Of a DNA stretch of 64,000 bases, positions 43,960 through 51,405 are shown in pieces. The notes under the pieces were generated by a model, which was given only the letters and a program-made list of their open reading frames with translations, did no database searches and had not been told where the DNA came from. The DNA is from CAZMGV01 sp964621525 [NCBI: uncultured bacterium] (GTDB lineage: Bacteria; JAGRBM01): contig CAZUMS010000001.1 of the NCBI GenBank assembly GCA_964621525.1, forward strand, positions 124,001-188,000, in the 5' to 3' direction. Positions within the stretch are counted from its first letter, which is position 1. The number at the start of each line of letters is the position of its first letter. The position numbers and the translations under genes are program-made.

Positions 43960-46900
43960 TTATTCCGCGACTGCAGCATCCCACACTGTCTGGTCCCAGC
44001 CGTCCGCAGGCAGCGAGGCATACGGCTTCGATACTGGCATTCCGTCCAGCGATGCAGATTTCACGGTAAACTTCGTGAGCGAACGATCCATGATCCGGGC
44101 GAACGCTTCCAGCACGTTCGGATCGCGGTCTTTGCTGAGATAGCCCTTCTCTGCGGCAACGACCTCGGCGTCCAGCATGGCCAGGAACACGCCTTGCTGG
44201 GCGAGAACGCGATAGGCCCGGACAAAGGCGTTCATGGCGCTCCTTCCCGTACGTGGCTCACGGGCATTGAATATTTTCCGGGCCGCCGGAAGCGCCTGCT
44301 CCAGGTAGCTTGTCTGGCCGTTCATCTGCATCGTTTTGAAGATATAGGCCATCAGCCGATGGAGTCGCGGCCGGTTTTCCGGATTCAGCACTTTCTTGAT
44401 CTTGAGGCGATTTTCCTTGACCACGGGAACGATCGTCTTGGTCAGACCATAGACGAGTGCATCGGCCTGCGCGTTGTCCTTGGCATCCGGCCTGACGACC
44501 ATCGCCAGCGAATCGGACAGAACATTGTTGTATCTCGCATCGATGTCCACCCACTGCTGGATGAAGCGGACGCCGTTAACCATGGTTCCCTTTTCGAGCC
44601 ATTCCGCAATCAGGCCGTTGAACGACAGTGCAACATTCGAGGGAACTGTCAGGTAAGCACGTATGTATGGCACGAGGTTCCGGAAATCGCCGTTCTTGGG
44701 ATCGGCATCCATAAACCGGGCAAACTCCTGGGCAAGAGTTCCCTTCTGGTCGCAAGCCACCAGATCGCCGAAATTGTTGTCGATCTCGCGGATCCGCATT
44801 CCCTCGGGCGGATTCTTGAGAACCTCTCCCAGCCAGACGAGAACACGTTCAAGCTTTTTCCGGTTCTCGGTCGTGCCCACCAGCTTTTTCGCGATGTTCA
44901 GCCACGGCTTGATAATCCGGTCCTTGCGGTGCGGCGGTTTGCGGAGCAGGTTCGCGAAGCCGTCCAGGAATACCGTCAGCGCCTTCTTGTTCGGATCGGA
45001 AGGGAGCCGCGTGTCGCGGACAGCCCTCAGCGTCTCCACAAAATTCTCGAAGATGCCCTGGTCGAACAACACCACCATCAGCGGGTCGTTCAGGCCGGCT
45101 GCACCGGAGATGTAGACCGAGTTCAGCATGTCCACGAGATACGGGGCATCACCACGCTTGGCGAGCTCCTGCACCATCCGGAACATGGACTCGATCGGAG
45201 CGTCGTTCAGCATCGCCTTGATGGGCTCCGGGTCGTCCACCAGCTTGTCGAGGATATTCGGTTCGCAGAACAGGTTACCGACGCCGGCGAGCCGTCGCAT
45301 GGTGTCGTACATGCCAGCCATCCGTTTCGCCGTGCTGGCCGACAGATCCTTCGAAGCCTCGAACGCGGAAACCGCAAGGTTCTTCGTCGGGAACTTGATC
45401 GGAATACCGGGCATATTGAACGTGATGATCACGTCAGTGAAAGCCACCGGAATACCGCAGTTCATAGGCGTATAGGCTGTGTTCAGCAGCCGCAGCATGC
45501 GGGTCGAGTCGCTCGGATACTGCGGCGGGCGGGCCAGAACGCGCTGTTTCTGGTTGATCGTGTGGTACTTGAACAGGTCGCCCATGCGTTTGCGCTGTTC
45601 GGGCTTCAGGCCGTCCAGAAATGTGTCGGTCACGACTTCCAGGGAGTTCTTGCCCTGCGCGTCCTTGGTGAGAAGCCGGTTCACGCCGTCCAGAATCACG
45701 TCCAGATAAGTGGCGTTCGGGAAATCCTTGTGCGGCTCGAGGAAACCGTTCAGTCCCAGCAGGATCGTGTAGGGGAGCGGGCGGCCGTCGATGTCCTTCG
45801 CCGTCAGGATCTTGCCGACATCTGAAAGAATCTTGTCGAACAGGTCCGCCTGCGCCATCACACGAAAAGCCTCAAGCGCATCGTCGATTCCTTCGTACCG
45901 GAGCGCCCAGGAAAGCGAATCCATCGAATCGATGTCGAGGGAGTCACGCATGACGAACAGTACCGTTTCGGTTATCTCGAGGGCGTTCGGATCCTTCAGG
46001 TAGTGCGCCATGAAGGAGCCCCAGCTCTCCATAAGCTTCTCGAGCGGGCGGCCTTTCTTGGGATCAACCATGCAGGCAAGCGGCACCCGCGACACCGAGG
46101 CAAAGCTCTTTCCGTTCCGCATCTCAATCAGGTTGTAGAGAAGCCGGGGGGCCAGCTTGTGGGCACCCTTCTCGACCGTCACCTTCGCCTGGAAGTCGAT
46201 CATCGCCTCGAATTCCTTCTGCGGCAGATTGAAGAACGGGGCGATGAATTCCAGCGGGAGATCGAAGAACTCGTAGTTCGTCTTCCGGTCTCCGTCGAGA
46301 TCCATGTTGCCCATCTCGTAGAAGGCGCTGTACAGACGGCGAGCGTCCTTGTAGTTCACAAAGACGTCCAGGATCATCGTCATGTCGGAGAGCTGCGACC
46401 AGCCGGCCTTGTCCGGTTTCGACAGCTCAAGTCCAAGCAGCTCAAGCACCTCGAAGGTCCCGGCTTTGTGGGCGCCGGCGAGCGCATCGAACATTTCCTG
46501 GTAAACGCCATTGCGGGCCAGGTCGCGGTTCACCTCGAAATACTGCTTCACTTCCTGAGAGGTATAAATGTCGGGCCAGATGCTCTCCAGCACGTCGTAG
46601 GCAGCCATCAAGTTGCCGTTGGCCGGGCGGACCGGACTCACTGACGTATCCTCGCGAAGCGGATTGAACCGGGTTAGGATGGGTTTCAGTTTACCGGCCG
46701 CCTCGATATCCCTCATCATGGGTTCCACGAGCCGCGTGCGGGTCTTCTCGTCTTCGTTCCAGGCGCGCTCCCATTCTCTCAGGAGCCGTTCCAGCGGGTT
46801 CAACTTGATGTCGAAATTGACCTTGAAGTCAGCCCGGTTTCCGAAACGGTCGGAAGCCACCACCGCCAGCTCCTGCGGGCCGCTATTGCCGGTCCGGGAG

Positions 46901-48195
46901 GAAAGCGGGGTGCCCGAACGGAACGGGCGTCCGTTCAGCGTGATCAGGACGGATGCCGGGTCGAGATTCGGATCCTTTACCTCGACGATCGGCTTCGTTT
47001 CGGTGATCTGTGCACCTTCTTCGACGCCGGCCACCGTCACGACCGGCGGATTGGTATCGGTGGACACCTGAACGTTCAGGATATCGGAATTGCCTGCAGC
47101 GTCGGTGATCTTCACGGTAACCTTGTGGTTGCCATCTGCGAGATCCGGTGCCGCAAAGGAGAATTCGCCCGGAGATACCTGGAATGTCTGCTGCACCTGG
47201 GATTCCGGATTGTCGTCCAGCACCGCCTCGATGCTGAACGGCGATTTGGTCGAGCCGACCGTCACCTTGAGCGGAAGCTGGCGCACCAGTTCTCCCGGTC
47301 GCGGCGAAATGACCGAAACCTGCGGACGGGAGGCGTCGTAATTAACCCGGACACTTGTTGTGGCGGAACGGTTGCCTGATGAATCCTGTGCATAAATATC
47401 GATAACATTGGAGGAACTCTTCAGGGGGACCATGACGCGGAAGTTCTTGCCCTCAACGGCAGCCGGCAGGCCGTTGGCAAAAACCTTGGCTTTGGGGTCG
47501 TCGAGCGTTCCGGACACTTCCACTTCCCGGTTATTGACGGAGCTTCCGTCGGCAGGAGTTTTCACCTCGAGGACCGGCGGCCGGCTGTCCTTGATCACGC
47601 GAATGGCGAATGCCTCGCGGCGGCCCTTGACGTCAGCGCGGGCGGCGATGACGTTTATGCCTTCCTGGATCTGAACCCGGGATGTGGTGAAGAAGTCGCC
47701 CTGCCGTTGTACGGGCTGATCATTGATCCAGATCTTGTCGACGTCCTTGGGAGCAATGGCCTTCACAGCGATCCAGAGCGCCCTGACATCGGCCCCGTCC
47801 ACGGGCTCGAGTATCTTAACGGAAACCTCCTGATCGAGAGTGAATCTGCGTTCGACCATGGAGCTCACGGTGCCCTTGGTCGCCATCACTTCGACCAGAT
47901 TCGGTCCGGGATGAAGACGGACATCATCCAGCGTGAAGTAGCCGCCGCGCGTGGGCCCGTTCACCGGCACTTCTTCGTTGTTCACCCGGGCTGTGAGCTG
48001 GGCCGCAGGATCGATGACCCGGCCTGCAACCGTAATCACCTCGTCGGCGACCACATCGTCTTCTTCTGGATGGGAAATTTCGGCCTTCAACCGTGCATCG
48101 AAGCGCAGGTCGAGAACCTGGACCTTGGTGGGAGCCGGGGCGCAGGAATACAGCATCAAGGCCACAGAAAGGGCCGCCCAGAAACGTCTTTTCAT
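43960..48195 (-). CDS. Giant lipoprotein with tandem Ig-like domains
   Basis: A 1411-residue predicted lipoprotein. The signal MKRRFWAALSVALMLYSC has the lipobox LYSC. Residues ~40-480 contain five beta-rich, Ig-like repeats of ~85 residues. Each starts with a V-x-I/V-x-x-P motif (ISHPEEDD, ILEPVDGAD, VKTPADGSS, VISPRPGEL, then a fifth) and ends in a NxVxVxAxD-like strand (NVIDIYAQDSSGNRS, HKVTVKITDAAGNS). From ~490 to the end is a largely helical region of ~920 residues with no family recognised. The start at 48195 is preceded by an AGG-type site. It is divergently transcribed from a TetR gene, so co-regulation is possible. Confidence 0.8.
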   Translation of the reverse strand: MKRRFWAALSVALMLYSCAPAPTKVQVLDLRFDARLKAEISHPEEDDVVADEVITVAGRVIDPAAQLTARVNNEEVPVNGPTRGGYFTLDDVRLHPGPNLVEVMATKGTVSSMVERRFTLDQEVSVKILEPVDGADVRALWIAVKAIAPKDVDKIWINDQPVQRQGDFFTTSRVQIQEGINVIAARADVKGRREAFAIRVIKDSRPPVLEVKTPADGSSVNNREVEVSGTLDDPKAKVFANGLPAAVEGKNFRVMVPLKSSSNVIDIYAQDSSGNRSATTSVRVNYDASRPQVSVISPRPGELVRQLPLKVTVGSTKSPFSIEAVLDDNPESQVQQTFQVSPGEFSFAAPDLADGNHKVTVKITDAAGNSDILNVQVSTDTNPPVVTVAGVEEGAQITETKPIVEVKDPNLDPASVLITLNGRPFRSGTPLSSRTGNSGPQELAVVASDRFGNRADFKVNFDIKLNPLERLLREWERAWNEDEKTRTRLVEPMMRDIEAAGKLKPILTRFNPLREDTSVSPVRPANGNLMAAYDVLESIWPDIYTSQEVKQYFEVNRDLARNGVYQEMFDALAGAHKAGTFEVLELLGLELSKPDKAGWSQLSDMTMILDVFVNYKDARRLYSAFYEMGNMDLDGDRKTNYEFFDLPLEFIAPFFNLPQKEFEAMIDFQAKVTVEKGAHKLAPRLLYNLIEMRNGKSFASVSRVPLACMVDPKKGRPLEKLMESWGSFMAHYLKDPNALEITETVLFVMRDSLDIDSMDSLSWALRYEGIDDALEAFRVMAQADLFDKILSDVGKILTAKDIDGRPLPYTILLGLNGFLEPHKDFPNATYLDVILDGVNRLLTKDAQGKNSLEVVTDTFLDGLKPEQRKRMGDLFKYHTINQKQRVLARPPQYPSDSTRMLRLLNTAYTPMNCGIPVAFTDVIITFNMPGIPIKFPTKNLAVSAFEASKDLSASTAKRMAGMYDTMRRLAGVGNLFCEPNILDKLVDDPEPIKAMLNDAPIESMFRMVQELAKRGDAPYLVDMLNSVYISGAAGLNDPLMVVLFDQGIFENFVETLRAVRDTRLPSDPNKKALTVFLDGFANLLRKPPHRKDRIIKPWLNIAKKLVGTTENRKKLERVLVWLGEVLKNPPEGMRIREIDNNFGDLVACDQKGTLAQEFARFMDADPKNGDFRNLVPYIRAYLTVPSNVALSFNGLIAEWLEKGTMVNGVRFIQQWVDIDARYNNVLSDSLAMVVRPDAKDNAQADALVYGLTKTIVPVVKENRLKIKKVLNPENRPRLHRLMAYIFKTMQMNGQTSYLEQALPAARKIFNAREPRTGRSAMNAFVRAYRVLAQQGVFLAMLDAEVVAAEKGYLSKDRDPNVLEAFARIMDRSLTKFTVKSASLDGMPVSKPYASLPADGWDQTVWDAAVAE

Positions 48196-48373
48196 CAGTG
48201 CCAACCTATCCACTTAAGCCGGAGCTCAAGAATGAGCCCCCAAGTATAAGGATGGCGGGCGGTCCCGCAAGGCGTCAGTCATTTATCACCTTCATTTTCA
48301 TAATGTTTTTCAGAGCCCTTGCTGCTTTTGGGGCCCCACTCCTCGCGGTTCTCCGCCATCAAGAGAATACCCG

Positions 48374-48421
48374 TTGACAGCCAGTGAGGTACAATGATAC
48401 ATATAGTGAGATTTTGTATCA
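48374..48421 (+). promoter_or_regulatory. TetR gene promoter with 7-bp palindromic operator
   Basis: TTGACA at 48374-48379 and an extended -10 TGATACATA form a plausible promoter. Over the -10 region, TGATACA (48395-48401) and TGTATCA (48415-48421) make an inverted repeat with 13 bp between arms, the size of a TetR-dimer site. It lies in the intergenic region shared with the giant lipoprotein gene. Confidence 0.5.
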
Positions 48422-48453
48422 CCACACTTGGATTGGAGCCGGGACAAACCGTC

Positions 48454-49089
48454 ATGAACCCTCGTACCCCCGCCCCGCCGCTTTCCCTGAAAGACCTGCG
48501 CAAGCCTCCAACTGCAGCTCCGGAAGAAACACTGCCGGGCCGGGTTCTCCGCTCGGCGTACGAGGAATTCATGGACTTCGGCCTGCGGCGGGCATCGGTC
48601 GACAACATTGCCCGCAGGGCGGGTGTCGCCCGGGTTTCCGTCTATCGCCATTTTCCCAACAAGGAGGCGCTGATCCGCTCGGTCTTCCTGAGGGAATCAC
48701 AGAAATGCATCGCTGCTGTCGACCGCGCGGTTTCGACTCTTCCCGTCTTTCAGGAGCGTCTCGTTGAAGGTTTTACCGCCGCGGCGCGGATTGCCCGCAA
48801 CCATGCGCTGACCCAGCGGCTTCTTCAGACCGACCCGGACATTCTTCTTGTTCACATGACGACAGGCGCCGCGCCAATCCTCTCCGTCGCCCGCAGCTAT
48901 CTGGCTCGCAGCATCCGGAAGTTTGCGTCCGGCATCCCGCCGGCTGCCGCCGATGCCGCTGCGGAAACGGTCATGCGGCTCGGATTTTCATTCATCCTGA
49001 CCCGGGAAAGCTGTGTGAAGATGGACGATGACGATTCGGTCCGCCGCTATGCCCGGAACCACATCCTGCCAATCGTGATGCACGGCTAG
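48454..49089 (+). CDS. TetR-family transcriptional regulator
   Basis: A 211-residue TetR-type regulator. After a Pro-rich lead (~30 residues) the helix-turn-helix reads RVLRSAYEEFMDFGLRRASVDNIARRAGVARVSVYRHFPNKEALI. The C-terminal domain is helical, with VFQERLVEGFTAAARIARNHALTQRLLQTDPDI, like TetR_C_18-type members. The ATG at 48454 is chosen because the one at 48394 overlaps the inverted repeat. It is divergent from the giant lipoprotein gene, so it is a candidate regulator of both. It converges with kdpE. Confidence 0.88.
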   Translation: MNPRTPAPPLSLKDLRKPPTAAPEETLPGRVLRSAYEEFMDFGLRRASVDNIARRAGVARVSVYRHFPNKEALIRSVFLRESQKCIAAVDRAVSTLPVFQERLVEGFTAAARIARNHALTQRLLQTDPDILLVHMTTGAAPILSVARSYLARSIRKFASGIPPAAADAAAETVMRLGFSFILTRESCVKMDDDDSVRRYARNHILPIVMHG

Positions 49090-49093
49090 CCGG

Positions 49094-49816
49094 CTATTCC
49101 CAGAGCAGCCGGTAGCCGACGCCGACCTCTGTCTGGAAGATCCTCGGATGTGTCGGATCGGGCTCAAGTTTGCGCCGGAGATGTCCCATATACACCCACA
49201 AGTATTCCGTCTGATTCCGGTGATCGGGCCCCCACCCGGCGGCGAGCAACTGCCGGTGGGTCACAACCTTTCCTGCATGTTCAACAAGCGCCATGAGCAG
49301 CTTGTATTCGACCGACGTCAGGCGTACCTCCCGGTTCTCCACGAATACACGCCGTGACGTCAGCTTCACCTTCAGGGGACCCGAAACAAATTCCTCGGCC
49401 GAACCCCGGTTGCGGATCTCGGCGACATGGCGCAGGGCAACCCGGATACGGGCAAGCAACTCGGCCAGCCCGAACGGTTTGGTCAGGTAATCGTCGGCTC
49501 CCGCATCCAGTGCCGCCACCCGGTCGCTTTCCTGTTCACGCGCCGAAAGGATCAGGATCGGAGCCTTCGTCCAGTGCCGGAGTTCCCTGGTTACTTCGAG
49601 CCCGCCCATGTCCGGAAGACCGAGATCGAGAAGGATCATATCCGGCACGGACTCGCGAGCCGTCACAAGCCCGGTCTGCCCCTGATCCGCTTCGATCAGG
49701 CGGTAACCTTCCGCCTTCAGGCTCGGACGCAGGAAGCGGCGGAACGAAGCCTCATCCTCGATCAGCAGGATCAGCGGTCCGGGAGCGGATTTTGATTCGG
49801 CGGTCGCCGGGCTCAT
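49094..49816 (-). CDS. kdpE: KdpE-like response regulator
   Basis: A 240-residue OmpR-family regulator with a receiver (IEDEASFRRFLRPSLK, phospho-Asp in MILLDLGLPDMGG, Lys in DDYLTKPFG) and a C-terminal winged helix (LTSVEYKLLMALVEHAGKVVTHRQLL ... WVYMGHLRRKLEP). The sequence, including RYLWVYMGHLRRKLE-type recognition features, matches KdpE, which activates kdpFABC when potassium is low. It overlaps the kinase gene by 4 nt (ATGA). kdpFABC is not in the window. Confidence 0.88.
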   Translation of the reverse strand: MSPATAESKSAPGPLILLIEDEASFRRFLRPSLKAEGYRLIEADQGQTGLVTARESVPDMILLDLGLPDMGGLEVTRELRHWTKAPILILSAREQESDRVAALDAGADDYLTKPFGLAELLARIRVALRHVAEIRNRGSAEEFVSGPLKVKLTSRRVFVENREVRLTSVEYKLLMALVEHAGKVVTHRQLLAAGWGPDHRNQTEYLWVYMGHLRRKLEPDPTHPRIFQTEVGVGYRLLWE

Positions 49817-51369
49817 TCCTGTTCCTCCGGCACCTGGGGAGGAGGCGGCCCGCCTTCAAGCGGTAGCGTTACGGAAAATACCGCACCGCCTCCCTGACGG
49901 TTCGACATCCGGATCGTACCGCCATGAGCCTGAACGATGGCCTGGCAGACCGTGAGCCCGACACCGCTGCCGCCGGGGTCGCCTGGCCTCTGGATACGAT
50001 GAAACATTCCGAAGACCTTCTCTTCCTCACCGGGCGGAATACCCGGGCCACGGTCGGCCACCTGCAGGACGACCTGTCCATCCCTGACCTCGGCACCGAT
50101 CTCGATTGGCGATGCCGGAGGCGTATATTTAACCGCATTTTCAACCAGATTGATGATTACCTGGGTCATCAGAACCTCATCCAGCGGTGCCAGCAGGAGG
50201 GAATCCGCCGCCCGGATCTGCACTGACCGGCCTGCAAGACGGGATTCGAGCCTCTTAAGGGCAGACACAATGAGATCTTCGACCGGATACCAGACCTTCT
50301 TCACCGTAAAAGCTCCGGTTCCGATACGGGTCATATCAAGAAGGTCGCTGACAAACCGGTTCAGACGGATGGCTTCGTCACGGATCGTCTCCAGCAGTTC
50401 CCTTCGGCTTGCCACGTCGAACTTGTCGCCCTGCTCCAGAAGGCTGGTCGAAGCTCCTGTTACCGCCCCGAGGGGTGTACGCAGGTCATGGGAAATGGCG
50501 CTGAGCAATGCGCTCCTCAGCCGCTCGCGCTCGGCTGTAATCCGGGCTTTCTCGGTTTCCGCAGCATAGAGTGCCCGTTCTAGTGCCAGAGAACACTGGG
50601 AAGCCATCAGTTCAAGCAACTGCCACTGTCCCGGTGACAGGTTCCAGTCCGGCGTTCTACCGGCAAGCCCCAACACGCCCAGTATCCGCTCCGCACCTTT
50701 CAGCGGGATACAGAGCCCTTCCGCATCCGGAAGAACCTCCGTACCGCGGCCAGCGGCCTGCCCCGTCTGAAGCGCATAGTCCGCCACTGCCTTGAGAGTA
50801 CCGGACGTCCAGGCATGGCTTTCCTGCCTCACGGGACTGCCGGGTATCAACGCGGCCGCTTCGGCATCGAACAGAATGCCGGCATGCTCGGCGATGGCAA
50901 TCGCCAGTTCCGGCACCGAGCTTCTGGCCGCGAGGCTCTGTGATACTGCGTAGAGCGCAGCCGTCCGGCGCTCCCGTTCGCGGGCGTCTTCGGCCTGCTG
51001 GCGGATCCTCAGCGTCAGGGAACTGACAAAAATCGCCGTCAGGAATACCACCAGCAGCGGCAGTCCATATCGGATATCCGTCATGGTGACTGCGTAATAA
51101 GGCGGCACATAAAAGAAGTCGGCGGCAATGAAGGTGGCAATCCCCGCCAGATAGGTCGGCCCTCTCGGGAACCGGCTAGCGATGAACAGCAGGCATGCCA
51201 GATAGATCATGGCGATGTCGATGAAGCCTGCGACGTTCCGGATCAGCTCGCAGACGCCGGTCGTCACGGCGACGATCGCCAGCGCCAGAAGGTATTCACG
51301 AAGAGGGGCCCATCCCAAGCGGCGCACCATCAAGGGCGGTTTCGGCATCTGTCGCGGGTGTTCAGACAT
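49813..51369 (-). CDS. KdpD-like sensor kinase lacking the KdpD/Usp N-terminus
   Basis: A 518-residue histidine kinase. It has four membrane segments of the DUF4118 type (residues ~28-120), a GAF domain (ALYAVSQSLAARSSVPELAIAIAEHAGILFDAEAAALI), a HisKA domain with phospho-His in SAISHDLRTPLGAVTGA, and a HATPase domain (NLVENAVKYTPP, DRGPGIPP, GSGVGLTVCQAIVQAHGG). Full KdpD (~900 residues) has an N-terminal KdpD domain and a Usp domain, both absent here. The start at 51369 has GGAAGGG next to it. It lies 36 nt after polA on the same strand. Confidence 0.87.
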   Translation of the reverse strand: MSEHPRQMPKPPLMVRRLGWAPLREYLLALAIVAVTTGVCELIRNVAGFIDIAMIYLACLLFIASRFPRGPTYLAGIATFIAADFFYVPPYYAVTMTDIRYGLPLLVVFLTAIFVSSLTLRIRQQAEDARERERRTAALYAVSQSLAARSSVPELAIAIAEHAGILFDAEAAALIPGSPVRQESHAWTSGTLKAVADYALQTGQAAGRGTEVLPDAEGLCIPLKGAERILGVLGLAGRTPDWNLSPGQWQLLELMASQCSLALERALYAAETEKARITAERERLRSALLSAISHDLRTPLGAVTGASTSLLEQGDKFDVASRRELLETIRDEAIRLNRFVSDLLDMTRIGTGAFTVKKVWYPVEDLIVSALKRLESRLAGRSVQIRAADSLLLAPLDEVLMTQVIINLVENAVKYTPPASPIEIGAEVRDGQVVLQVADRGPGIPPGEEEKVFGMFHRIQRPGDPGGSGVGLTVCQAIVQAHGGTIRMSNRQGGGAVFSVTLPLEGGPPPPQVPEEQE

Positions 51370-51405
51370 CCCTTCCCGCCCTTGTAGCATGCCCCGTGAG
51401 CCCCC

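Noticed and set aside
44194-45825. A 543-codon plus-strand open frame
   Set aside because: It is antisense to the giant lipoprotein gene, whose signal peptide and repeats support the minus strand.
48279-48359. A 26-codon hydrophilic minus-strand frame in the tetR/lipoprotein intergenic region
   Set aside because: No Shine-Dalgarno, no recognisable peptide motif and overlap with probable promoter DNA.
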